A stretch of DNA of 15,568 nt from an uncultured Fusobacterium sp. (GTDB lineage: Bacteria > Fusobacteriota > Fusobacteriia > Fusobacteriales > Fusobacteriaceae): positions 1 to 15,568 of the forward strand of contig UQQO01000041.1 of assembly GCA_900543175.1 (NCBI GenBank). Reading direction: 5' to 3'. The translations under genes were made by a program, and so were the position numbers. Below, piece after piece: positions 7,443 through 15,152 of this stretch. How positions within the stretch are numbered: position 1 is the first letter of the stretch; each line of letters begins with the position of its first letter. The notes beneath the pieces were generated by a model. That model was not told the origin of the DNA, searched no databases, and saw only the letters and a list, made by a program, of their open reading frames with translations.

Positions 7443-7474
7443 AGAGAATAAATAGATTGGTATATTTATTCTCT
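7443..7474 (-). terminator. Inverted repeat, possible terminator of the acyltransferase gene
   Basis: AGAGAATAAATA (7443-7454) and its exact reverse complement (7463-7474) form a perfect 12-bp stem with an 8-base loop. On the minus strand it lies just past the acyltransferase stop codon and is followed by TTTATTTATCTTTAT. The stem is AT-rich and the T-run broken, so termination is plausible but weak. Confidence 0.4.
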
Positions 7475-7488
7475 CTTGAAATTTAAAA

Positions 7489-8376
7489 TCACTTATTCTT
7501 TTTTAATTTAGAATATTTGCTATATAGATTCCATCTATCATGGAACCACATCCATTGTTCAGGATACTCTCTAATAACATCTTCCATTTTATGAATAAGA
7601 TTTTGTGTATTATTGATAACATCATCTTTAAAACTATCAGTTTTTATAAGTTCAATCTCATCTAAGACATGGACAGTACAACTATTATCTTCATTGAAAG
7701 TATTGTAAACTAAAAGTAGTGGAATATCAAATTTTAGAGCTAAAGAAACAGCACCAGTAGGGGCTTTTGCACTTTCACCAAAGAAATCAACAATAGCTCC
7801 CTTGTCTCTATGGTCACTAAAAAGAGCAATAATATTTTGATTGTTCAGTCTTTTAATAAGCTCTTTACTTGTTCCCTTACTTTTCTTCAAAAGAGTTAAG
7901 TTAAGATCACGTTCTCTGCTTTCTGTGATAAAATCATCAATATATGGATTTCTCTGTTTCTTAGCGACAGTAACAAGACTATAACCATCAACAGCTTTTA
8001 CACTTGCTTCCATATTTCCCATGTGCATAAGAGCAACAATAACTCCCTTTCCCTTTGCATAAGCTTTTTCAAAGGCTTCTTTATTTACAGTTTTTACATT
8101 CTCTTTATTTTTGAAATACTCTTTAAACCAAAGTGAACATAAAAAAGCTTTCAACATAATCTTATATGATTCAAGAGCTATCTCCTCTCTCTCTTTATCA
8201 CTTTTATTTGGAAAAGCTAGTTTCAGATTCATAAGAGCAGTTTCACGACGTTTCTTTATAGCTACATATCCTAACCAACCTAAAAATTCAGCAAACTTAA
8301 ATCTCAATTTCTGAGGGAAAAGTAGAAGAATAAATCTAAAAATCATAACTATCCAGTATTGTAATCTATATATCAT
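7489..8376 (-). CDS. LpxL/HtrB-type lysophospholipid (lipid A late) acyltransferase
   Basis: This family transfers secondary acyl chains onto lipid A precursors at the inner face of the cytoplasmic membrane. The 295-residue protein has an N-terminal hydrophobic anchor (about 8-22, then a weaker segment to 40), the family stretch NLKLAFPNKS (50-59), the catalytic H-X4-E motif in MHMGNME (H118, E123), and the closing motif PEQWMWFHDRW near 275. ATG 8376 was chosen because AGGTGG (minus strand, 8390-8385) lies 8 bases upstream; an in-frame GTG at 8388 falls inside that site. The gene is monocistronic, convergent with the flavoprotein gene and divergent from mtnN. It argues for a diderm host making LPS or LOS. 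Which acyl position or donor it uses cannot be read from sequence. Confidence 0.88.
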   Translation of the reverse strand: MIYRLQYWIVMIFRFILLLFPQKLRFKFAEFLGWLGYVAIKKRRETALMNLKLAFPNKSDKEREEIALESYKIMLKAFLCSLWFKEYFKNKENVKTVNKEAFEKAYAKGKGVIVALMHMGNMEASVKAVDGYSLVTVAKKQRNPYIDDFITESRERDLNLTLLKKSKGTSKELIKRLNNQNIIALFSDHRDKGAIVDFFGESAKAPTGAVSLALKFDIPLLLVYNTFNEDNSCTVHVLDEIELIKTDSFKDDVINNTQNLIHKMEDVIREYPEQWMWFHDRWNLYSKYSKLKKNK

Positions 8377-8414
8377 AAAAAGTACCACCTACACTAAAAT
8401 ATTAATACTAAATT

Positions 8415-8423
8415 ATTATAACA
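8415..8423 (-). promoter_or_regulatory. Extended -10 promoter of the acyltransferase gene
   Basis: On the minus strand, TGTTATAAT (8423-8415) is an extended -10 element (TG, T, TATAAT). The -35 region is poor. It lies 25 bases upstream of the ribosome binding site and back to back with the mtnN promoter. Confidence 0.6.
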
Positions 8424-8449
8424 TAAATTTAGAAATTTGGGTATCTTAA

Positions 8450-8478
8450 TTGCTTAATAAGTGTTCATATGATATAAT
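8450..8478 (+). promoter_or_regulatory. Promoter of the mtnN-folC-hprK-nrnA operon
   Basis: TTGCTT (8450-8455) and an exact TATAAT (8473-8478) are 17 bases apart, and TG at 8470-8471 makes the -10 extended. It drives the six-gene run beginning with mtnN, whose ribosome binding site GAGGTGG is at 8514-8520. The facing promoter starts about 30 bases away, so a regulator bound here could affect both. Confidence 0.75.
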
Positions 8479-8527
8479 TTTAAAAGAAGAAAAAACAAAA
8501 AATAATTAATATAGAGGTGGAAAAATA

Positions 8528-9223
8528 ATGAGAATAGGTATAATTGGAGCTATGAATGAAGAGGTAATAGAATTAAAAAATATTATGACTGATATTCAAG
8601 TTGAAAAAATTGGAAATCTTGAATTTTTTAAGGGTAATCTTTTAAATAAAGAGGTTGTATTAGTTGAAGGTGGAATTGGAAAAGTAAATGCTGCTATATG
8701 TGCAACTTTAATGATAGAACACTTTAAAGTATCAAAGGTTTTATTTACAGGAGTAGCAGGGGGAACAAATCCAGATATCAATATAGGAGATATCGTTATT
8801 GGAGTAGATCAAATAGAACATGACTTTGATAGTACAGCTTTTGGATATGATCTTGGTCAAATTCCTAGAATGGATACATATATATTTGAAACTGATAAAG
8901 ACCTTGTAGATCTTGCTTACTCTGTTGCTGTTGAAAAATTTGGAAGAGAAAAAGTTAGAAAGGGACGTATTGTTAGTGGAGATGAGTTTGTTGCATCAGT
9001 TGAAAAGATAAAATGGTTAAGAGATACTTTTAATGCTGATTGTACAGAGATGGAAGGGGCTGCTGTGGCTCATGTTTGTCATGTATTTAAAATGCCATTC
9101 CTTATTATAAGAGCTATATCTGACAAAGCTAATCACGATGCAAAAGTAGATTTCCCAGAATTTGTAAAACTTGCTGCTAAAAATTCTAAAACAATAATTG
9201 AAGGAATTTTAGAAAGAATATAG
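8528..9223 (+). CDS. mtnN: 5'-methylthioadenosine/S-adenosylhomocysteine nucleosidase
   Basis: MtnN (Pfs) hydrolyses the glycosidic bond of methylthioadenosine and S-adenosylhomocysteine, releasing adenine; it recycles by-products of methylation and polyamine synthesis and supplies the ribosyl product used by LuxS. The 231-residue length is typical. Motifs: GIIGAMNEEV (4-13, with E12), FTGVAGG (73-79), TEMEGAA (173-179, ribose-binding M175/E176) and RAISDKA (195-201, catalytic D199). Spacing of E12, E176 and D199 closely follows E12, E174 and D197 of the E. coli enzyme. First gene of the second operon; folC starts 29 bases downstream without a terminator between. Confidence 0.95.
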   Translation: MRIGIIGAMNEEVIELKNIMTDIQVEKIGNLEFFKGNLLNKEVVLVEGGIGKVNAAICATLMIEHFKVSKVLFTGVAGGTNPDINIGDIVIGVDQIEHDFDSTAFGYDLGQIPRMDTYIFETDKDLVDLAYSVAVEKFGREKVRKGRIVSGDEFVASVEKIKWLRDTFNADCTEMEGAAVAHVCHVFKMPFLIIRAISDKANHDAKVDFPEFVKLAAKNSKTIIEGILERI

Positions 9224-9252
9224 TTAATATTTAGTTAAATAAAGAGGTAAAA

Positions 9253-10488
9253 ATGAATATAGATCAATTATTAGATGAACTTTACTCTTATTCTATGCAC
9301 GGAATAAAATTAGGTTTAGAAAATATAGAAAAAATTTGTAAAGAGTTAGGAAATCCAGAAAAGAGTTATAAGATAATTCATATAGCAGGAACTAATGGTA
9401 AGGGATCAACTGCTACTACATTGGAAACTATACTTCTTGAAGCTGGATATAAAGTTGGAAAATACACTTCTCCACATATTTTAAAATTTAATGAAAGAAT
9501 TAGAATGAACGGAGAAGATATTTCAGATGAAGAGATAGCTTATTACTACGATGAAGTTAAAAAAGCTATTGAAAGAGCAGGGGTAAAACCTACATTTTTT
9601 GAAGTAACTACTGCTATGATGTTTAAATATTTCCAAGATAAAAAAGCTGATTATGTAGTACTTGAAACAGGTATGGGTGGAAGATTTGATGCTACAAATG
9701 TAGTTGATGCAGAGCTTTGTATTATTACAAATGTAACATTAGATCATACTGAATATTTAGGAGATACTATCTATAAAATAGCTAAAGAAAAGGCTGGAAT
9801 TATAAAAGATACATTAAAAGTTATTGTTGCTGATAGTGATCCAGAATTTTTAAAAGCAATTTATGAAGAAAAAGCTCATGTAGTAAATGTTTTAGAAAAA
9901 TATGCAAATAGAAAATGGAGCTTAGACTTTGATAATTTTGTTACTAAAATTGAAATAGGAGATGAAAAATATAATTTCTCACTATTTGGAGAGTATCAAG
10001 TAAAGAATTTCCTATGTGCATATGAGGCTGCTATTGAATTAGGAATAGATAAAGAAACTATAAAAAGAGCTAGTGAAAAAACTGTGTGGCAATGTAGATT
10101 TGAAAGATATAGTTCAAATCCATTGGTTATTCTTGATGGGGCACACAACCCTGATGGAATGACAGAGCTTAAAAAAGTTGTAGAAAAGGGATTTACTCCA
10201 GATGAGGTAGTAGCAATAGTTTCAATTTTGAAAGATAAGGATAGAAAAAAAATATTAGAAATTCTAAGATCTGTAACTTCAAATATAATTTTTACATCTT
10301 TAGCAGAAAATCCTCGTGGAACTGTTGGCGAAGAAATCTATGATCTGATAGATGATAAAAGTGGTTGTAGTGTAGAAAATGATATAGTAAAAGCTTTTGA
10401 ACAAGCAAAAAATATGAATAAAAAGATTATTTTAATTTGTGGTTCTTTCTACCTATTAAGTAAATTTAAAGAGGAAATAAATGACTAA
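9253..10488 (+). CDS. folC: Folylpolyglutamate synthase / dihydrofolate synthase
   Basis: FolC adds glutamate to dihydropteroate and/or extends the polyglutamate tail of folates with ATP. The 411-residue protein has the Mur-ligase-like P-loop AGTNGKGST (45-53), YTSPHILKFNERI (71-83), the ETGMGGRFDATN segment (about 138-149) and the C-terminal domain entry VILDGAHNPDG (about 293-303). Length is normal. Whether both reactions are carried out cannot be decided by eye. The start ATG follows GAGG (9244-9247). It overlaps the next gene by 8 bases (ATGACTAA), indicating coupled translation. Confidence 0.95.
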   Translation: MNIDQLLDELYSYSMHGIKLGLENIEKICKELGNPEKSYKIIHIAGTNGKGSTATTLETILLEAGYKVGKYTSPHILKFNERIRMNGEDISDEEIAYYYDEVKKAIERAGVKPTFFEVTTAMMFKYFQDKKADYVVLETGMGGRFDATNVVDAELCIITNVTLDHTEYLGDTIYKIAKEKAGIIKDTLKVIVADSDPEFLKAIYEEKAHVVNVLEKYANRKWSLDFDNFVTKIEIGDEKYNFSLFGEYQVKNFLCAYEAAIELGIDKETIKRASEKTVWQCRFERYSSNPLVILDGAHNPDGMTELKKVVEKGFTPDEVVAIVSILKDKDRKKILEILRSVTSNIIFTSLAENPRGTVGEEIYDLIDDKSGCSVENDIVKAFEQAKNMNKKIILICGSFYLLSKFKEEIND

Positions 10489-11230
10489 AAAAAGTGGAGC
10501 TTTTTCTTTTTTTATTAAACTTGTTGTATTCTTTGGTTTTCTATTTTATGAATATCAGATGTATGAAGAGTATAAAAAAGTTAAAAGAGGAGTAGAAAAT
10601 AAAAAGGAGACTCTTTTTACTAAAGTTTCAACTTCTTTTATTAGAAGAGAGGACAATTTCTATCTAGACAAAAACTATATAAAAGAGGATAAAAAATTTA
10701 AAGAGAAAAAACGTCTTGAAGCTGAGGAGAAAAGGCTAGAAGAGTTAAGAAAACTAGAAGAACTAAAAGCTATTGAAGAACAAAAGAAACTTGAAGCTGA
10801 AAAATTAGCTGAAGAGAAATTAAAAGAAGATAGTTCAAAAGATGTAGCTCCTAATTCTAATGAAAGTATAGCAGATAAAAAAGAGAGTAAGCCTGTTGAA
10901 AAAATAGTTGAAAAGCCTAAGGTTCAAGAGAGTGTAAAAAAAGAGGAAGTAGTTAAAAAAGTTAATAAAACAGTCTCAAAAGAGAGTAAAGAAAATATTC
11001 CAAAGGGAGCTGTAAATATTAAAAAAACAAAGATTGAGAGTATAGAAAAAACTACTAAAAAACGTGAAGATCTTCCTAAGGTAAAGATCCATGAAGTTGA
11101 AAGAAAAGTGGAAAAACCTAAGGAAAATATAGAGATAAAAGAGGAAAAAATAAATTCAAACATAAAAAATGAGCAACCTAAAAAAGAGAAAAGTAGTGGT
11201 TTTAAAGAGATAGAGATGTTAGGAAATTAA
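10481..11230 (+). CDS. Single-pass membrane protein with Lys/Glu-rich coiled coil, function unknown
   Basis: I do not recognise a family for this 249-residue protein. It has one N-terminal hydrophobic segment (about 7-23) with positive residues before it, then a tail that is almost entirely Lys, Glu, Ser and Val. Residues about 64-116 look like a long helix or coiled coil with LEELRKLEELKAIEE-type heptads; about 120-240 appear disordered, with repeated VEKPK/KPKE motifs. No SPOR, TonB or other folded C-terminal domain is visible. The layout resembles TolA, TonB or DedD stalks, and dedD follows folC in E. coli, but that is only an analogy. Its ATG lies inside folC, and hprK starts 33 bases later, so it is co-transcribed with both. 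Composition makes similarity searches unreliable. Confidence 0.8.
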   Translation: MTKKSGAFSFFIKLVVFFGFLFYEYQMYEEYKKVKRGVENKKETLFTKVSTSFIRREDNFYLDKNYIKEDKKFKEKKRLEAEEKRLEELRKLEELKAIEEQKKLEAEKLAEEKLKEDSSKDVAPNSNESIADKKESKPVEKIVEKPKVQESVKKEEVVKKVNKTVSKESKENIPKGAVNIKKTKIESIEKTTKKREDLPKVKIHEVERKVEKPKENIEIKEEKINSNIKNEQPKKEKSSGFKEIEMLGN

Positions 11231-11263
11231 TAAGATTTTTCTCAGTAAAAGGAGTTGTAAATT

Positions 11264-13192
11264 ATGAGAAAATTTGAAGAGATATTTACAGTTAGAAAAT
11301 TAGTGGAACATTTTAATATGGAAGTTATAAATGAGGGAGATTTGGATTTTCAACTTAAACTCCCTAGTTTATACCATGTAGGATATGAGTTAATAGGTTT
11401 TTTTGATGAGAAAGGCGAAGAGTTAAACAAATATCTGCATATTTATGGTAAAAAAGAGGCAAGATTTGTAGACACTCTTCCTTGTGAAAAAAAAGCTGAA
11501 ATGTGGGATAAATATTTTTCATATGGTTTCCCTGCTCTTATTATAACAGCTGAAACAAAGGTTACCCCTGAGATGATTGCTGGAGCTAAGAAAAATAATA
11601 AGACAATTTTAAAAAGTCCTATGAGAACTACAAAAACAATAAGGGAGCTAAAGTTTTTCCTTTCTAAAGAGTTAGCAGAGGAAAAGATGATAAATGGGTA
11701 TATGCTCCTTGAAATTATGGGAGTTGGAGTTCTCCTTACTGGTTATGAAGATGCAAAACTTGGAGTTACTATTGAACTGCTAGAAAGAGGACATAAACTT
11801 GTTACAGATAATAATCTTATTATCAGAAGAATGGCTGAAAACGATCTAGAGGGTTACAACCGTTTTGATAAATCTCAAATGGATAGCCACTTCTTCATAC
11901 AAAATACAGATGGAAGTCAAATAGACGTCACTACTCAATTTGGAATCAAAGCTACAAGAAAAATGAAAAGAATAGATATGCTTGTAGTTTTAGAGGAGTG
12001 GAATGAAAAAAAATTCTATGATAGATTAGGATTGGATGAGGTTTATGAGGAGTTTTTAGGAGAGAAAATCTTAAAACTTGTAATACCTGTAAGAAGAGGA
12101 AGAAACCTTGCTATAATTTTGGAAACAGCAGCTTTAAATTATAGATTGAAGAAAATGGGTGTAAATTCTGCTGAATATTTTATGAAAGAATCTCAAAAAA
12201 TAATAATGGCTAATAGAGCAAAACAGGGAGAAAATATGAATGAGAAAAAACTTCCAGTAAAAAAATTAAAAGATGAGTTTAATTTAAAAGTTCTTCATGG
12301 TGAAGATATGTTAGAGAGTACATTTATAAAAGTAACTGGTATTCACAGACCTTCATTGGCACTTTCTGGATATGTAGATATGTATGAAGATGAAGGTTAT
12401 ACTGGGGTACAACTATTTTCAAAGGTAGAGTTTAAATATTTAAGTAGCTTAGATGAAGCTAAAAGAATAGAGAACTTAAAAAGATATTTAGAATTTAATT
12501 TCCCAGTGATTGTACTTACTTCAGATGCTGAAGTGCCAGATTATTTTTTAGACTTAATAAAAGAAACTAAAACTATCTTATGTAGAGCACCATATAGAAA
12601 AGCATCTCAAATAATAGCAAACTTTAATGGATTTTTAGAGACATATTTCACACCAAGTATCTCATTACATGGGGTATTTCTAGAGCTTTATGGTTTTGGA
12701 GTATTGCTTGTAGGTAGAAGTGGAATTGGAAAAAGTGAAACTGCTCTTGAGTTGATTCATAGAGGACATAGACTTGTAGCAGATGACTTGGTAAAATTTG
12801 TTAAAGATGTAAGTGGAGATATTATTGGAAAATCAGCTACTCTTCCATATTTTATGGAGATTAGAGGTTTGGGAATAATAGATATAAAAACTCTTTATGG
12901 ACTAGGTGCTGTTAGAATCAATAAGAAATTAGATATTATTATTGAACTTAAAGAGCAAGAGAGAGATAACTATATGACAGCAGTAGATTATCAAAGTACA
13001 TCTTCTGAAATTCTTGGTAATAAGATAGCTAAATTTATTTTATATATCTCTTCTGGAAGAAATGCTGCTGCTATGGTAGAGATAGCAGTTATGAACTTGA
13101 TGGCAATTAAACTTGGACATGACCCTGAAAAACTTTATCGTGAAGGATTGAAGAGAATGACTGAGGAGGAGAGAAAACTATTAACTGAATAG
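11264..13192 (+). CDS. hprK: Tandem-fused HPr kinase/phosphorylase: pseudokinase half plus catalytic half
   Basis: HprK phosphorylates and dephosphorylates a serine of HPr in the sugar phosphotransferase system to set carbon catabolite control. Normal HprK is about 310 residues; this one is 642 and holds two HprK units (about 1-320 and 325-642), each with an N-terminal domain and a C-terminal kinase-like domain. Unit 2 has Walker A GRSGIGKSE (484-492), GHRLVADD (501-508) and the signature MEIRGLGIIDIKTLYG (531-546). In unit 1 the P-loop position reads TGYEDAKLGVT (159-169) without GKS, GHKLVTDNN replaces HRLVADD, and the signature is gone; yet it keeps FYDRLGLDE (251-259) and PVRRGRN (275-281), which unit 2 lacks (YISSGRN, 594-600). 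ATG 11264 follows AAAAGGAG (11247-11254). nrnA starts 13 bases downstream. Kinase identity of unit 2 is secure; the role of unit 1 is inferred. Confidence 0.93.
   Translation: MRKFEEIFTVRKLVEHFNMEVINEGDLDFQLKLPSLYHVGYELIGFFDEKGEELNKYLHIYGKKEARFVDTLPCEKKAEMWDKYFSYGFPALIITAETKVTPEMIAGAKKNNKTILKSPMRTTKTIRELKFFLSKELAEEKMINGYMLLEIMGVGVLLTGYEDAKLGVTIELLERGHKLVTDNNLIIRRMAENDLEGYNRFDKSQMDSHFFIQNTDGSQIDVTTQFGIKATRKMKRIDMLVVLEEWNEKKFYDRLGLDEVYEEFLGEKILKLVIPVRRGRNLAIILETAALNYRLKKMGVNSAEYFMKESQKIIMANRAKQGENMNEKKLPVKKLKDEFNLKVLHGEDMLESTFIKVTGIHRPSLALSGYVDMYEDEGYTGVQLFSKVEFKYLSSLDEAKRIENLKRYLEFNFPVIVLTSDAEVPDYFLDLIKETKTILCRAPYRKASQIIANFNGFLETYFTPSISLHGVFLELYGFGVLLVGRSGIGKSETALELIHRGHRLVADDLVKFVKDVSGDIIGKSATLPYFMEIRGLGIIDIKTLYGLGAVRINKKLDIIIELKEQERDNYMTAVDYQSTSSEILGNKIAKFILYISSGRNAAAMVEIAVMNLMAIKLGHDPEKLYREGLKRMTEEERKLLTE
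12225..12238 (+). promoter_or_regulatory. Internal ribosome binding site and ATG at the HprK unit junction
   Basis: AGGGAG (12225-12230), a 5-base spacer and in-frame ATG (12236-12238, residue 325) sit exactly where the second HprK unit begins. Starting here would give a 318-residue protein of normal HprK length (12236-13192). Overlapping the site, codon 321 is CAG (12224-12226), one base from TAG. Confidence 0.5.
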
Positions 13193-13204
13193 TTTGGAGG
13201 AATA

Positions 13205-14146
13205 ATGCAAAAGATAAAAGAAAAGATATTGGAAAGTAAAAAGATAATTATAACTGCTCATGTAAATCCTGATGGAGATGCTATTGGAGCTGGATTAGCT
13301 CTTTTAGGTGGAATAGAGAAACTAAATAGAGATTGTAATGTAAGATTTATTCTACAAGATAAGATACCTGATAGAGTGAGATTTTTAAAATTAAGTGATA
13401 GGGTAGAGCTATATGATAGTGAAAAAGAGTATGATTTTGATCTAGCTATATGTGTAGATAGTGCAACTATTGAGAGAACTGGAGTGATGAAAGATCTAAT
13501 AAAAGATAGCTATATAATCAATATAGATCATCACATTAGCAACCCTGAATATGCAAACTTAAACTATGTTTTAAATATATCTTCAACAAGTGAGATTATT
13601 TATAGATTTTTAAAATTCTGTAATATAGATATTGATGTAAATATTGGAGAAGCACTATATGTCGGACTTGTAAATGATACAGGAAACTTCCAACATGATA
13701 ATGTAACTGTAAAAACTTTTGAAATGGCTGGAGATCTTGTAAATATTGGAGTTAATAACTCTAAAATTATCAAAGAGTTTTGGAATAGACGGAGTCTTGC
13801 TGCTATGAAACTTCTTGGACAAGCTATGTATGAGATGGAATTCTATCCTGAAAAAGAGTTAGCTTACTTCTTCCTTTCAAATGAAGATATGTTAAAAGTT
13901 GGTGGAAGAAAAGAAGATACTGAAAATATAGTTGAAAAGTTAATCTCTTATGAAAAGGCTGATATCTCTCTTTTCTTGAGAGAGGATAAACCTGGAATAA
14001 TTAAAGGAAGTATGAGAAGTAAAACTGATAAAGATGTAAATGTAGTTGCTGCTTTATTTGGTGGCGGGGGACATAAGAAAGCTGCTGGTTTCTCAAGTGA
14101 ACTTCCACCAGAAGAGATTTTAAAAATAGTAATGGAAAATCTTTAG
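13205..14146 (+). CDS. nrnA: DHH/DHHA1 phosphoesterase, NrnA-type nanoRNase/pAp phosphatase
   Basis: NrnA-type enzymes degrade short RNA oligomers to mononucleotides and remove the 3'-phosphate from pAp; relatives cleave cyclic-di-AMP or pApA. The 313-residue protein shows the DHH metal motifs in order: AHVNPDGDAIGAG (18-30; H19, D23, D25), CVDSAT (83-88; D85), the eponymous DHH in NIDHHISN (106-113) and GLVNDTGNFQHD (154-165; D158). The DHHA1 substrate motif GGGGHKKAAG is at about 286-295. No CBS, GGDEF or membrane domain is present, so it is a stand-alone soluble enzyme rather than a GdpP-like protein. ATG 13205 follows GGAGG (13196-13200). It lies 12 bases after hprK and 12 before the CsgG-family gene. 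Confidence 0.92.
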   Translation: MQKIKEKILESKKIIITAHVNPDGDAIGAGLALLGGIEKLNRDCNVRFILQDKIPDRVRFLKLSDRVELYDSEKEYDFDLAICVDSATIERTGVMKDLIKDSYIINIDHHISNPEYANLNYVLNISSTSEIIYRFLKFCNIDIDVNIGEALYVGLVNDTGNFQHDNVTVKTFEMAGDLVNIGVNNSKIIKEFWNRRSLAAMKLLGQAMYEMEFYPEKELAYFFLSNEDMLKVGGRKEDTENIVEKLISYEKADISLFLREDKPGIIKGSMRSKTDKDVNVVAALFGGGGHKKAAGFSSELPPEEILKIVMENL

Positions 14147-14158
14147 GGAGTGTTAAAG

Positions 14159-15076
14159 ATGATAAATAAAAAAATTGTGATTCTAGCTACTGCACTATTT
14201 GCTCTTGCTGGTTGTGGTAAGACAACTATAGAAAGTAGCATAAGAAAAGATGATAAGATAACATCTCTTAGAGAGTATGACAGTTACAAAGAAAACAAAC
14301 TTCCAAAAAGCAGGGTGGTTATAGGTAAAGTTAAAAATTATACAAGATTTGGAACTCCTAGAACTGATTCTACAACAAAGGATATCTTAGTATCTGAGTT
14401 CTCTAACAGTGGTAGATTTACTGTATTAGAGAGAGAAGATTTGGATACAGTTATGGAAGAACTTGCTTTTTCAGATTCATTGGGGCAAAAATCTCTTTTA
14501 GCTAAACAAAAATTCTTAGATACAGATTATATTGTAGTTGGAAGCGTTACTAAATATGCACTTAACACAACAGGGAATAAATCTATTATCTCTAAAAGCA
14601 AGGAGCAAAGGGCTGAAGTTGTAATTGAATTAAAAGTTATAGATGTAACTACTGGAAAAGTTTGGACCGAAACTGGAGAAGGAAGCTCAAGAGTTGAGTT
14701 TAGTACAATATTGGGAACAGGAACTTATGGTTCATATAATAACTTAGAAGAGGAAGCTTTTAGAGCTGCTGTAATTCAAGGAGTTGAAAAGATAGTTAGA
14801 AGAGTTGATTCAACACCTTGGAGTGCTGCTGTTGTTAAAAAATCTGGAAGTAATATTATTATAAACTCTGGAGTAAATAGCAATTTAAAAATTGGAACAG
14901 AGATGGAAGTATATAAACTAGGAGCACCTATTGAATATAGAGGGGAGATTCTAGGGTATGAAGAGAAATTAGTAGGTAGAGCAATAGTTACTGGATATAT
15001 TGGAGAGGATGCCTCTACTTTAAGATACAGTGGAGAAAACTTTACAACTCCAGCTATTGTAAAGATAAGAAAATAA
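14159..15076 (+). CDS. CsgG-family outer-membrane/periplasmic lipoprotein with C-terminal SH3-like domain
   Basis: The 305-residue protein starts with a lipoprotein signal (MINKK, hydrophobic stretch, lipobox LAGC with C19). Residues about 50-215 resemble the CsgG/LpoB fold: a strand with VVIGKVKNYT, then FSNSGRFTVLEREDLDTVM, then DYIVVGSVTKY and a strand with IELKVIDVTTGKVW. The last about 80 residues look like a small beta barrel similar to the FlgT C-terminal domain (SGVNSNLKIGTEMEVYKLG). CsgG is the curli pore and LpoB a PBP activator; with no curli genes here, neither role can be assigned. ATG 14159 was chosen because GGGAG (14146-14150) lies 8 bases upstream and it gives a clean signal; an in-frame GTG at 14150 overlaps that site. 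It is the last gene of operon 2, with no terminator before sepF. Confidence 0.82.
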   Translation: MINKKIVILATALFALAGCGKTTIESSIRKDDKITSLREYDSYKENKLPKSRVVIGKVKNYTRFGTPRTDSTTKDILVSEFSNSGRFTVLEREDLDTVMEELAFSDSLGQKSLLAKQKFLDTDYIVVGSVTKYALNTTGNKSIISKSKEQRAEVVIELKVIDVTTGKVWTETGEGSSRVEFSTILGTGTYGSYNNLEEEAFRAAVIQGVEKIVRRVDSTPWSAAVVKKSGSNIIINSGVNSNLKIGTEMEVYKLGAPIEYRGEILGYEEKLVGRAIVTGYIGEDASTLRYSGENFTTPAIVKIRK

Positions 15077-15080
15077 AAAG

Positions 15081-15109
15081 TTGAAAAAAATCAAATAAAA
15101 TAGTATTCT
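15081..15109 (+). promoter_or_regulatory. Likely promoter of sepF
   Basis: TTGAAA (15081-15086) and TATTCT (15104-15109) are 17 bases apart, right after the preceding stop codon. Because no terminator separates the genes, sepF may also be read from the upstream operon. Confidence 0.5.
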
Positions 15110-15152
15110 TATTATATAGTTGTTCTAATTAAAGGGTAAAGGAGAGAGTAGC

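Noticed and set aside
8111..8314. Plus-strand ORF of 67 codons inside the acyltransferase gene
   Set aside because: It is antisense to a well supported LpxL-family gene and lacks start signals.
10690..11200. Repeat array or TonB/TolA homology in the Lys/Glu-rich gene
   Set aside because: The repetition is low-complexity amino-acid bias, not exact DNA repeats, and no TonB or TolA C-terminal domain is present.
11264..12230. First HprK half as a pseudogene
   Set aside because: It is a long intact frame with selected-looking motifs (DRLGL, PVRRGRN) still present, so it looks maintained rather than decayed.
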